From contig JAYMTF010000759.1 in NCBI GenBank assembly GCA_036897485.1, positions 1-30,594 on the forward strand: DNA of 30,594 bases, given 5' to 3'. Below, in pieces: positions 1 to 11,621 of the stretch. This DNA comes from Pelargonium nanum. Taxonomy: Eukaryota > Streptophyta > Magnoliopsida > Geraniales > Geraniaceae. The notes beneath the pieces are model-generated. The model was given only the letters and a program-made list of their open reading frames with translations, was not told the DNA's origin and searched no databases. Within the stretch, counting starts at the first letter, position 1. Every line of letters begins with the position of its first letter. A program made the translations under genes and the position numbers.

Positions 1-189
1 AATTGTGGGATATGTTTCCATCCATATTTTCCTCATTTTAGCCATGCATTCAACAATAATGACTATGTTACATATTGCATGAGAACAAACTGATCAAAAC
101 AATTGGGTGTAGATTAAGCAAAATACTCCAGCACAATGGTTCATTTATTGTGTACATTGTGTTCCATTCAACAACAGATGAGTGACTTG

Positions 190-384
190 TGATCAGAACC
201 TACACTTGAAGAAAGATCGTCCCCCAAAATACATCGCCAAAAGTACCAAAATCCGTCCCGAAAAGTCTAAAACGGCTCTCACCAATTCTCTTATCGCGGA
301 AAGTCCCTAAATAGCTGCATATTTTTGTCACCTTCCACAACGTCTGATTTTTATTTGTTGCGCAAAGCGACATTTCTTGTAGCG
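190..384 (-). mobile_element. Possible CACTA-type transposon end
   Basis: On the minus strand the end reads CGCTACAAGAAATG (from about 384), close to the usual plant CACTA terminus CACTACAAGAAA but with G in place of A at the third base. It is followed by GTCGCTTTGCGC, typical of subterminal sequence in this group. A 9-bp inverted pair, ACGTCTGAT at 340-348 and ATCAGACGT at 402-410, brackets the end. No transposase is present and the other end is not in the window. Confidence 0.35.
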
Positions 385-784
385 CTAGTCACCTACTTCA
401 CATCAGACGTACCCCAAATTTACTATTCAGTTTTTTCCACTTTAGGTTTATTTCTTATGATTTTTACATGCAAGGTGCAACAATCAACTATACGAAGATA
501 GTAATATATAGAAAAAGGAAAATCAAGAGTTTTATGGCATAGTTTTAGCCAAGTCAATAGAAATATGATGACATTTCGTTATGTTTCACTCGTGTCCAGA
601 GACCCGTTAATTTGAGTCTTTTTAATGATGTGTTTTAATGTAATTGGTGGTTCAAGTTAAGCCAAAAAAACTCTTGGTTTAGAATCATGGTAATCTATGT
701 AGAGAAAAGAGAATCTAAGTCATAATATTTTTGGCTTAACCTAAAACAAAATCAATGAATGTATAACACCTCATTAATGTAACC

Positions 785-1378
785 TAATTTGATTGGTGGT
801 TCACTCTAAGCAAAAACCTACTACTTTAACGTGTGACAGTACTATAATCTATAGGTTAGGCCGTCCAACGGTAATCCTATTGCCAGTTATAGAAAGGTCC
901 ATATAACTTATTAACTAGTACGGAACCTCACATCTACACGAGCTTGAAACCTTGCCTAAGGAAACAAACTCTTAACGGGTCATGAGGCACTTAACATCCT
1001 AATTTGATTGGTGGCTCACTCTAAGCCAAAAACCTACTACTTTAACGTGGGGCAGTATTATAATATATAGGTTAGGCCGTCCAACTCTAATCCATTTGGC
1101 AGTTAAAGAAAGGTCCATATATATATCTTATTAAATAGTAGGGAACCCCACATCTACACGAACTTGAGACCTTGCTTAAGGAAACAAACTTTTAACGGGT
1201 CATAAGGCACTTAACGTTCTATTTGATTGGTGGCTCACTCTAAGCCAAAAACCTACTGCTTTAACATGGGACAGTACTATAAGCTATAGGTTAGTCCATC
1301 CAACTCTAATCCAACTAGCAGTTATTGAGGGGTCCATATTACTTATTAACTAGCAAGGAACCTCGCATCTACACGAAG
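785..1378. repeat. Tandem array of 215-219 bp units, about 2.75 copies
   Basis: Three units start with TTGATTGGTGG at about 788, 1003 and 1222 and share the blocks CTCTAAG, AACCTACT, GGTTAG, CATCTACACGA and AACGGGTCAT in the same order. The third unit stops near 1378, just beside exon 5 of the SPS3-like gene. A weaker related stretch with ATTGGTGGTTCAAGTTAAGCC lies near 641-662. The array fills much of the intron that runs off the left edge. No coding potential is seen. Confidence 0.85.
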
Positions 1379-1438
1379 AATAATCAGTTCAACTGAAAAG
1401 CATACGATGAACGATACACAAAACTCTAAACAACTCAC

Positions 1439-3411
1439 ATGGATCATCTCTGTGATCTCAGCTAGAGATTGCTGTCTGGCTCGTAAATCTGCTGTCGAAG
1501 CATTTCCTAGCTCATCATTAGCTTCAGGAAGAGAAACATTCAAGGCAGTTGCCATCAACAACAGAACCTGCACAATATCAATAAAAGTTAATAGTAGAAA
1601 AACAAAGTGGCAACAATGCAACAAAAATAAAACTTTGTATTCTACATGAATCCTTAAGCAAAATTATTCGGGACCCTATAAATGTATTCTCCTCCATCTT
1701 TATATCTGTAATTTTGAGTTTGGAGGTTGTTTGAAGGGTGTTGTGATCACTTTTCTATTTTCGGAAATTTTGAAATTTTTTATTTTGCGTTAATTCGAGT
1801 TAGGATTTGGGGTAGGAGCTATATACAGTTGTTGCACAACTTCTATGTCTTTTTAGCTTATGTTTTGAGAGTTGAGACCATCTTGTATTGCTGAAGAACT
1901 ATGGCTAGAAACCGTAATCGGTCATCATTTCCTATAAGATTTGCATCAACAGCGTAAACCCTTGCATTACCTTATCTTTTTTTACTACTCTCCGTGCCAA
2001 AATGAATATCCTCTACACTTCTAACAAGAGATAAAGATCAAATTGCGACATAAACCAAGATTGCAATAAAGCATAAGATTATAACACATCCCAGAAAATC
2101 ACTTGTACCGTAGGACAAGTTCTTTTTCCTTCCACCCCCAACTTGAAGAAGTACTCAGCAGCTGAAGAAAGCTTAGGAACCCAAATATATTATCAACCAT
2201 AAAAGATGTCAGATATTCTCTCACTACAAAGCAAACATTTCCAAAACTAACATTCATTACTATATCACAAGAAAGAAGAAGAACAAGTAGATACCTCACT
2301 GACCATCATTGTGCGCAACCTGTCAGCCAGAAGTGATACTTCATCAGCAACAAGCAAAAACGGATCAAGTTGTTCCTAAAAGGCAAACTTATAATCAAGG
2401 ACTAAATTTTGGAGCTCAAAGTTATCTACATATCACAGATATACTTGAAGGATATCCGATCCAATCAATTATAAACAACGCCAATTAGTAACTCTTCAGT
2501 GAGACGATCACAAAATGTCAGTCGTGAAAGTTCTCAGTATCAAGGCTGAGTTCATCATTCATAACAACATCCAACTTCAATGTCACCCAATTCTCTACAA
2601 CCAAATTCCAGACCAGTTTTCTACAAAGATCCAATAAACTCTTAGAATTAATGCATCCTGCAGTCCCCTTCCCGTGTTTTATGAGAACAAATACAAACAA
2701 CGGGATATTGAGCAATGTGATCAAAATTGGCATCATGAAGTAACCCCATTAAGATGGACAACAATGTGATCCCATGTACATGGCCTTCTCCATGCCGCGA
2801 TTATCTGCAATTCGGTATGTATTTCATAACTAGATTGTTAACTACTTAACTTTTATGGCAATAACATAAATCAAATTATGAAGTAACCCTTTTATTTTGG
2901 CAACAATCATATAAAGTGGAGTTAAAAAATTTCAAAGGTTTCAGATATAAAATTTTACTCAGCAAGAAAATGGGTCTTTTTAAGAAGTAGATTTTAAATC
3001 TCAGCATACAAATCACATAAAACTTTTTTTCAAATCAACACATTCCTCCCAACAATACACACAATACAAGAACCAACCTCAACGAAGGAGCTGCTCTGGT
3101 GATGAAAACAATGCCTAGAACCCAACCAAGAGAAATTTTGTCTGCGACATGGAACCTAGAGATGAACCAGAAAATAGGTTTCCATAGCTAAATCTTAAAA
3201 AGAAATTGATATTGGAGAGAGCTCCGAGTATAGAACAGAGTTAAAGAAGACGTACAGTTCGAGGAGAAGGAAGAGAAGAAGAATCGTTGAGGTGGGTATT
3301 GGAGACAATGAAGTGATGGGTGTTGGGTTGGTGAGAGAGAAACTGCTGGCATCCAAACAAGCGGTTACTTGGAATCCAGAGAATCCGAGAAAGTGGCCGA
3401 GAAAATATCAT
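1439..3411 (-). CDS. SPS3: 5' exons of a mitochondrial-type solanesyl diphosphate synthase (partial, possibly decaying)
   Basis: Five minus-strand exons join in frame: 3256-3411, 3078-3155, 2295-2375, 2109-2180 and 1439-1567, giving residues 1-172. The family builds the all-trans C45-C50 side chain of ubiquinone from isopentenyl diphosphate. Residues 1-78 (start MIFSRPLSRILW) are rich in Arg, Ser and His and poor in acidic residues, as expected of a mitochondrial transit peptide. The mature part has EEQLDPFLLVADEVSLLADR, then AAEYFFK, then LLLMATALNVSLPE and AEITEMIH, all characteristic of plant SPS3/GPPS1. Donors are normal (gtacgt, gttggt, gtatct, gtacaagt, gtgagt). Exons with the two Asp-rich motifs are absent and must lie left of position 1 or be lost. 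Oddities: the exon 4 acceptor reads GG at 2181-2182, and residues 124-128 read KRTCP where the family has KRFRP. A nearby AG would start exon 4 at 2171, in frame, dropping Val-Pro-Lys. Family assignment is firm; function of this copy is doubtful. Confidence 0.72.
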
Positions 3412-3451
3412 CTTCTACGTGTTCGACGAAATGTCTGAACGAAAATAAGCA

Positions 3452-3460
3452 AATTTATAG
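3452..3460 (-). promoter_or_regulatory. TATA box of the SPS3-like gene
   Basis: The minus strand reads CTATAAATT, 41-49 nt upstream of the ATG at 3411. This implies a very short 5' UTR of roughly 10-20 nt. The element fits the plant TATA consensus; use is inferred from position only. Confidence 0.45.
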
Positions 3461-3600
3461 ATAGAAAGAGACTTTAAGAACATTTATTGTCTATGTCTAG
3501 AAATGCACTAATAATTGTCTTAAAATTTATTATTGGCCTATTTTCTAGTTTTATTTCCATACCGAAAAATGTCTAAGAAATTAAATGTACACATAAAAGG

Positions 3601-3851
3601 GATATAGTAAAGCCAAGGGTAGTGGCGCAGTTGGTTACATCACTAACACGTGCTGCGTAAGTGGGAAGAGCGATTGCATTCGATCTCTGCTCAACACACT
3701 AATGGAGAGAGGTGAAGACTTTAACTTTGAACAAACCTCGAACGGAGATTAGTTTGAGTGTGGTAAAACGGCATAAAAGTGTCAACCGCGAGTGTGCGGG
3801 CCCGCTCAAGAACCCTATGGTATAAACTGAAAAAAAAAAAGATATAGTAAA
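3601..3851 (+). mobile_element. tRNA-derived SINE with perfect 11-bp target-site duplication
   Basis: The body (about 3612-3840) begins with a tRNA-like A-box region, TAGTGGCGCAGTTGGTT. A B-box-like GCATTCGATCTCTGC follows about 45 nt later, and the body ends in a run of ten A. The 11-bp sequence GATATAGTAAA occurs immediately before (3601-3611) and after (3841-3851) the body. Together these show poly(A)-tailed retroposition in the plus orientation. The body is about 229 bp, normal for plant SINEs. The perfect duplication suggests a fairly recent insertion. Confidence 0.85.
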
Positions 3852-5107
3852 TTTATTCTGGGATTAGTATATGACCACTTCTTGCATACCTCTTACATTC
3901 ACAATTATTAATGATGTTTTACACAAAAATGAAATTGCAAATCATTATCTGTAAATTTGCACTCCTTTATTAGTATGTAAGTGTGACAATTGAAATAATT
4001 CAAATACATAGTAATTCAAATATTAACAACTTCCAACCTCCAAAAATTTGTGGGTCAAGTGGTTAAAAGCTCGATTTTCTTAGTAAGATTTCGTGTTTGA
4101 TGACTAGAACATTATTTTTTATCCATATGCAATATTATTTAAATGAAATAATTTAGTGGTCCATTCTTCACAACTAGAAGAAGATGAAAATGGTAGTGCG
4201 GAGCTCAAAAGTGAAAGCTGTTTGTACCATGAAATCTCACTATAGTTGCATAGGCATTTCATGTATTGGCTTGGATGCATATGAAATAACATTTCTAGGA
4301 ATGTATTGTCTCCATTTCATACCCTTTTATGTAGTGAGTGTGTTAATCTCAACAATGTTCTTTTTAGATGTCTCTCTATTCCAAACAAGTTGGAGCTTCA
4401 TAGTTGAAACCCTCTAATGTGGTTTATTGTTCACTCCATACTTTTGGTATTGAAGTCTAGATAGTTGTATATTCTTCCGTCCCATAAAAAATACAACTTA
4501 CTATAAGAACATTATTGTTAATTTATGCATAACAACTTTTTTTATAATAATAATAATAACTAACAATTTCTGACCAAAAACCAATCAAACATATATGATG
4601 GAAGTTATAGACACAAATATCGAAAACCTGCTTTATAAAAGACATAATTTTTTATTGATTAATTCATTGTAAAGTCTATAATAAATTAACTTAACAGTCT
4701 TACATACGTCTGCTATCGAATATCTGTTTTACACATTTCTTATTACCAAAAATAAGGTACCAAGCATCAACAACAGTAATGAAACGAAGACACAAATATC
4801 AAACAAGCATAAGCATTTTCTATAATTCCTTGCTTGGGGAATAGATATATTACTCTATCTCTGGAGACGGAAGGAAGGAAGAAAGAAAAACCGAGAAATG
4901 AGACACTAATATGGAAACTAACAGCAGCATCGATTGCAACGGCAAAACCTTATTTGAAACTTGGTCGGACACTGTAATCTGGACATGCATCTTCTGATTC
5001 TACACAACACTGCCACGAATTGTACACAGATGTCACATGAATTGGTGAAGGTGTATAAATAATCAAATTCAACAAAGTTGGTGATGCGAAATGAAAGTGT
5101 TGAAAGT
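3852..5107. other. Intergenic AT-rich DNA, no supported gene
   Basis: Between the SINE and the hAT-like element I see no exon-like stretch. The open frame at 4184-4417 has no recognisable domain. A segment near 4048-4110 has weak A-box and B-box likeness (GGGTCAAGTGGTTAAAAG, then TTTCGTGTTTGATGACT) and may be an old SINE remnant. Confidence 0.5.
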
Positions 5108-5515
5108 TTAGTATAATGGGTCAACCAGAAAACAAACCAATTATAAGCGGGTTGATACAACATGCTCAACACATATAAATAATCGGATTCAAAATTACAC
5201 AACCCAACACATTTAAATAATTGGGTTCAGAATGACCTGAAACAACACGATATATTTGTCCCCATTCCATTTATCAGTCCTTTTTTACATGATATGTTAC
5301 AAAAATATATAATTTCATCCTTGAATGGGTTGCACAACCCGTTTATTAAGCGGATAAGGTAAGTTCAACATGAGCATGACACAATCAACCAAGCGAGTTG
5401 GGTTAGCTTACATGAACACAATTTAGCTTAACCTAGACCCGCCAAAATTCGTGCTGTGTTCAATGTTCATGTCAAGTCACGGGTCATGACCTAAATTGCC
5501 AGCCCTATTGAGAGT
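5100..5515. mobile_element. hAT-like MITE (non-autonomous)
   Basis: The right end reads AAATTGCCAGCCCTA, the inverse of the TAGGGCTGGCAATTT ends seen in many plant hAT-like miniature elements. Candidate 8-bp target duplications are TTGAAAGT (5100-5107) and TTGAGAGT (5508-5515), matching at 7 of 8. The interior is rich in GGGTTG, CAACCC and CAACAC blocks, as in this group, and carries no transposase. The left terminus is poorly conserved, so the left boundary rests mainly on the duplication. Confidence 0.5.
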
Positions 5516-5853
5516 ATTCCCTACTCTAGGCGCATTAAGGAGCACACCTGATGCATGCCACCTAGCTTGATCATGTACAAGGTACAAGCCTTTAAGGCGC
5601 GCCTTTAACTACAATACCGAAGACCGGTATTCTAACAACTAGCAGCACTCAATACTAAAATCTAGGACTTGGGAAATATTGAAAAATGATGCACTCTTGT
5701 GGGAATCCCTAGTTAAGTAACTTTGGGATCGGTTTGTCCAGAAAGAAAAATCTCGTATTGTACAAGGTCCCTATTAAAACGAAATACATTTACTCCAAAA
5801 CAAAAAGTAACTTGCAGAATTAAAGTAGTGTACCTCCCAAACTCCGATTGAAA

Positions 5854-8800
5854 TCAATGTTGACCATGGCTTCTGCTCACAGAGTGGTGTCGAATTTTTT
5901 TACCAGGAGTTTGGTGATCATCCTGAAAGAAGAAAGTCAATAAAAGACACTGGGGGAAAGGGGGACAAGCAGATCTACATAAAAGAGGAATTTTGTAGAA
6001 CATCCATTATGAATGTTTAGAGAATGTCAACGCTACTTAAAAACTAACGAAAGAATAAGCTCATGTTATCCAAGCAGGTACAAAGAGAACTGAGTATGTT
6101 GATGTTGGAAATGACAACATTGTACTTAAGCCATTAACAATGACCAAAAAATTCTTAATTTATATCCACACACCAATTAAAATAAATAAATAAATGAATG
6201 AATAAAGGAGTTTCACCATTGCTTTTTTATCATAAAATTATATTTTTGGGTTCCATTTTCCCCTCACCTTCAAATTAAAATAGGTAGCTGGGTAGATTGA
6301 TTATTATGATTGAAGAATAGAATGTTTTAGTGAAATACAATTTGATTGAGCAAATTAACATTTCAAGAAATTTAAATGACATTGAATATCTCATTCTCCT
6401 TTCATAGCACAATATGCACTTGGAGAAAACAGGAAGTGTTGGGGTGGATGGCTATGAAATGAATACATCCAAGTACCATCACATTTTTGATATAAACTTA
6501 ACACCAAATGAAACATCCTTCAAATCCAGTATACATATATGCAGAAAAGAATATACTAAATCCTCAAGATTCAAAAATAGGATAAAAAAGGAGATAGATG
6601 ACTGGTTACCTTGTACAACGACGCCGCCGACTCAGACGGCCCTGTCTGAATCTGGGAGCTCCCCAGTGCACGCAAAGCATCCAAGGCATCCAAGGTCAGC
6701 TGCCATCCACAAAGGGCAAAATCATCTGAACTGGTGCTGGAACCACTGCCACAACAGCCAGCAGCAGCAACATTACCATTCACCCAAGGGCAGAACTGGT
6801 TGTGATGCACAATCGGATCAAATTCTACAGCTTCTTCATAGTTGCTTTCCTCTTTTGGCGGCCCTATAGACAAAATAGTGCTCAATATGCATCACAAATC
6901 AGAAGAAAAAATAAATAAAAATAGAGTATAAATACTTAAGTTTATTATACTAAAAATATAAGTTTATTATAGCTGACTACAAATCACCAAAAATGGTCTA
7001 ATACAATTCTGAGTATTAATATCACAACTACACCGGTCTATATTTAAGAATCCAATAGCCAACTTAAATTTGGCCAGCATAGTTTTTTTTTTTTTTTTTG
7101 AGGGAAGGCCAGCATAGTTGAAACTAGACTGGGCTTTGTTTATGTCCATAATTCCGTGCAGAGCATGATACCTTATTATATAGATTCAGATATGAAATTA
7201 GTGATCAAGTACTATCAACCTGTTCCAACGCAGATAATTTTATGAATAACTGCCATCATATTTCGCCTAATGTCCTGATCTCCAGTCTTTCGAACACTCT
7301 AGATAACAGTTACCTATTTAACTTGAGAAACTCTACAATTAACAAACATGAAAACTATACAAGCTTGCAATCTCTATAAGAGAAACCCTAGTATGCTTAT
7401 GCCAAGCCCAGTTTGCATGCTTATCAAACTCAGATTAGAGCCATTTGAAAGGAAGAAAATCTAGGACAGACTATGACATTAGTAACTACATATATATGAA
7501 GCATCCGGACGGCAGTCTAAAAAATAGAACCAACCCCTTCATGGTTACCTTGCTGTGTGGTATACAAAATTCTAAATGCTATTTACAATCCACAAAACAG
7601 GCATTGCTAGGGGAACAGTAAAGTAGCCAATATGGTAAAAGAAATTTACCTAGTCCATTGGCAATCACACAATCTGACTCTGGGTATGGACAGTTATTAA
7701 TAGATGATGATTTTCCAGCCTTTGTGACATCTTTCCTAGTTTTTCCATAACCGGAGTACATAACAGCATTGCAAGAATGAGAAGGATGAGCAGTGCTATC
7801 TTGGACTAACTTGCAGCTTTGACTTAACTTCTCACCACTTTCAACAGATTCGGCCTTTACAGAACCAACAATTTTTGAGCCACTATCAGCCCTTCCTACA
7901 GACCGAGACAACATCTCCTGGCTATCACCATGAGGATCTTCCCTATTTATTTCACCAGGGACAATCTCATCCATGAGCCCAGGATCTGGAGCAGATTCCC
8001 CAGTCTGACCCTGATTTTCAGCATCTTCTATTCTAGGTTCCACATCACCCACAACGCTATGAGCTCTATGGATAGAAGCATCAGCCCCATGAATTTCAGC
8101 TTCATGACTAGCACACATACCAACACTTCCACCACTGATTCCAAAACTAAATCCATCCCTAGCCTGAGCAGTCACAGTTTCAGTATTGAAGATTCCTTCA
8201 CCGTCGTTTGTACTACTGACACCTATTTCTCCAGGACCTACTTCAGGAGCAGGCAAAAAACAAATACTTTGCTGAGCTTGGTTACTATTATTCAACTCGG
8301 ATGCTTCATTCATGTCTAGGTTCCCATATGTGCTAGAAGAGGGAAAATTAACATCCTCAACATCTCCAGGATAATTCTCAACACTCTCCATGGAGTCACC
8401 ATTTGGACTATGGCAGATTGTATCCATTGCAATAACAGAGGATGCTCGTGTTGAGTCTCTAGCCGAAGGGTTTCCCATGATTTGGTCCCTTCCTTGTTGA
8501 AATGAAGCAATTCTGTTGCCATCTCCATACATTTCATATCCCATAGAGTGGCTAGGGCCAGCCCCAGATGAATCTCGCTGATAAGGTGAACAATAAGTAT
8601 CAAAAACATCAGAGTCTCTAGCTCGTTTTGAAGGGCCAGCAGAATATTGTTGACCATCTGTGACTTCGTCACCATCACGATCAATGACAGTACCTTCAAC
8701 ACTATCAGCCTGCTGTACCCTTGAGTGCGGCCTATCATCTGAGCTACCGCCGATTTCCACACTGCGCTTACGAGAACTGGGACCCCGTGATTCATATGAA

Positions 8801-11587
8801 GCAGCACGATCACCAACCTCACTACCAGCAGGCTGACCAATCATTAAATCCTTTCCCATATCTGTTCCAAGAATATTGTCAGATGTTCCAGTTCTGCCCA
8901 TCTGCATAACAGAGAAACCCCCAGCCATTGTAAGATTCAAATCAAATTGTGTACTTTCTAACAGTCTGCCTCCATTTGTTGTTGCTACTTCATCACGGTC
9001 CTCCGTCGGTTCTTTCCCAGTATCATCAGCCGCAACCCAACCACTTATTCCACTGGCAGCACTTCCACCCCGTATCAATCCCATCTTTTTACTAGTATCA
9101 GGAATATCAAGGTTGTCGGAAGAAAAGCGAGCTGGTCGAGAAACTGTTAAGAAATCCAAAATTCTAACAGTAGCTCCACATAAGCTACAATCTAATAAAG
9201 GTGACCTGGATTCGCATCTAGACTCAACTACAACTTTGTTCTTTCCAGTGTCTCTTCTGTTCTTGCTAATTCCTGGATTTTGTGAATGATGGAGCTGGGC
9301 TTGAGTAGTACCAAAAGAGTATCCATCTCTGGCAGATTGAGCAGAATGCTCTTCACAGTCTTGAACATTTGGAAGCCATCTTGGTTCCCATCCACAGAGA
9401 CTTATAAGCCTCTGAGCCTGCCGAACAAAGGAATGAAATGAAAGAGGCAAACTTAGAAGATCAGGCATAGAGCAGAGTTAAGAAAATTATCCATCAGTTA
9501 GCCATCTACAATAAGCAATAATAACAAAAATGTATCTTACACGAAAATATGAAGATAATGCCCCATCTCGTGAGGCTCCAAGTTCTGATATACTATCTGC
9601 TTTAAAATCTACATCTCCAGCAGTAAAATTATGTGATTGGGACAAAAAGCGATCAATCTGCACACCCCTAGAAACTCGCATCAGCTCTATGGCAGATGCG
9701 GCTACAATAGGAAGAGACTGAAACTGCAGAAGTCCATCACATCTGTCTTTATATCCCCCAATTAAAGCAGACTGTGGAGTTGGAGGGAACTGCACCAAGC
9801 TTTCAGGGCAGCTATTTCCTCTCCAAGGACATGTAATTTTATGCCCAGCATCCAGCTGCTTTGCAAAAGTTTCACCAGCACTTTCAACTACAGTTGGAAG
9901 AAGAAAAAAAATCAAAAGAAAAGAATCAACAGTTGCAGAAGATGACACTCCAACAGGTCCAGAGCTTACTTTGCTCTTGGTCCATGTTTCATTATATACA
10001 TCGAAGTTCTACACAAAAAAAAAATTGCAGATGACAAACTAGTACAGTAGTCAATGATTTGACAAACAAATAAGCAAATAGGCATCCACTTGTCCTGCAG
10101 ACTGAAAAATGACATTGTATAGCTTCCAGTCAAAATACCATGCATCACTTGTGAAATGAAAGTATAGGTAATTAGAAACCCCAACAACAACAAAAGGAAA
10201 AAGACAATTTTTTTGTGTTTCCAGAAGATCCTTTGGTCATGCTAAGGCAATCCTAATCCAACTGAAGCATGAAGGTCTAGAGTTTTAATCAAGACTCGTA
10301 GGCATATACTAAAAAAAACATAATTAATTAGCAGATATGGAACACCACCAAAATGCTAAGAACGTGCTTGATAAGATGAATAAAAAAATCTTATTTGCTA
10401 TTCTGATCATTTTTACATATCTTGAAACATAAACAGCAGATAAAGAAGATATTCCACTTTGTCTTACGATCACCAACTTACTTTAAAGGGTTCTCACTTT
10501 TGCTATCACCATTATCAATATTTTTGTTAAGGCTCTGTTTACATAACTATATTTAGAATGTCTAGACTGCACTCAAAATGTCTTTAGTCCATAGTTGTTT
10601 GTATTATGTTTGTTCCAATAGAAATGGGTTATCTATTTTCTTCTCTAGAGAGCTTTAAGTCCAATGGTTTGCCTCAAGTGGCTAAATCGTTGTCATTAAC
10701 AACTATCCCCATTATATTCTTAAACAGCGTTTAATTACACAATTACTTGAAGAAAACCCCAGTGTCACAACACGTTACAACTACATCTAGGTACAGTACA
10801 CACATGGGAAACTTGGTGATCGGAGGAGTGAGGGGGAAACAAGTAAACGCCTCAGTTTACAAAAACACCAAATTGGTTTACTCTCATACCATTCAGTCTT
10901 TTGTATTGCAGTCATCATCTCAATTTACTAGGATGACAGCAATAACTCTAACTTTGTCACATCTATCGTTGTTAATTTGAAGAAAAACAAGGTCAACTCA
11001 TCCTCCCACATCTCCATATCACCTCATGAACAGTCGAATATATAAATAGAAAAAAGATATTATAAGATCACACAGAAACCCTACTTGCCATAGACCATAC
11101 ATGGCATACACAATAATACCAAATTGCGATGTAGCTTCTTCTCAATTATCCATCCACATAAACCCAACAATTCTATTAAAATATCAATCTTATTTCTAGA
11201 TATCCATGAATCTTTGCATGCCAGACTTTAGTTTCAAGGTTTAGAAAGAAGGTAAAAGGAAAGGATAATAAAAAAAAAAAATAATATATACCTTCAGCAG
11301 GGCTGCAGGATGATAAGGAAACAAAATTTAGGTATGCACCACATGATTCACATGCAATTTTATCAACCTCAACATTGGTCCACCCTCTTTGAGCACAAGC
11401 CAATGAACTGATGACCTGCAATAAGTTAACAGAACAACCAATGAGATGTCATGATTTTGCTGAGCTTATAGCTTGAAATAAGTTGGAGCTTTTGAATATA
11501 GTACCCAACATGTAAAATACAAACTAATTATTATAAATTATCAAGTAGACTTATCAGCAATATATTTTCTATCTATCTATCTATCTA

Positions 11588-11621
<34 letters not shown>

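Noticed and set aside
4184..4417. 77-aa plus-strand open frame with hydrophobic segments
   Set aside because: It has no recognisable domain, is AT-rich like its surroundings, and lies between transposons.
4474..4885. Stowaway-like end (CTTCCGTCCCATAAAAAAT) near 4474 with a possible partner near 4865
   Set aside because: The partner (GAGACGGAAGGAAGGA) does not pair beyond a few bases and no TA duplication frames the pair convincingly.
6414..6869. 151-aa plus-strand open frame
   Set aside because: It is antisense to exon 6 (the HNQFCPW exon) and its flanking intron, with no recognisable domain.
8316..8840. 174-aa minus-strand open frame
   Set aside because: It is a +1-frame shadow inside exon 5 of the NIPA/ILP1-like gene, whose true frame carries the conserved protein.
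8876..9289. 137-aa plus-strand open frame
   Set aside because: It is antisense to exon 5, and its composition mirrors the real coding strand.
10528..10980. Possible transposon starting TAAGGCTCTGTTTACATAA
   Set aside because: No inverted partner or matching duplication was found within intron 3.
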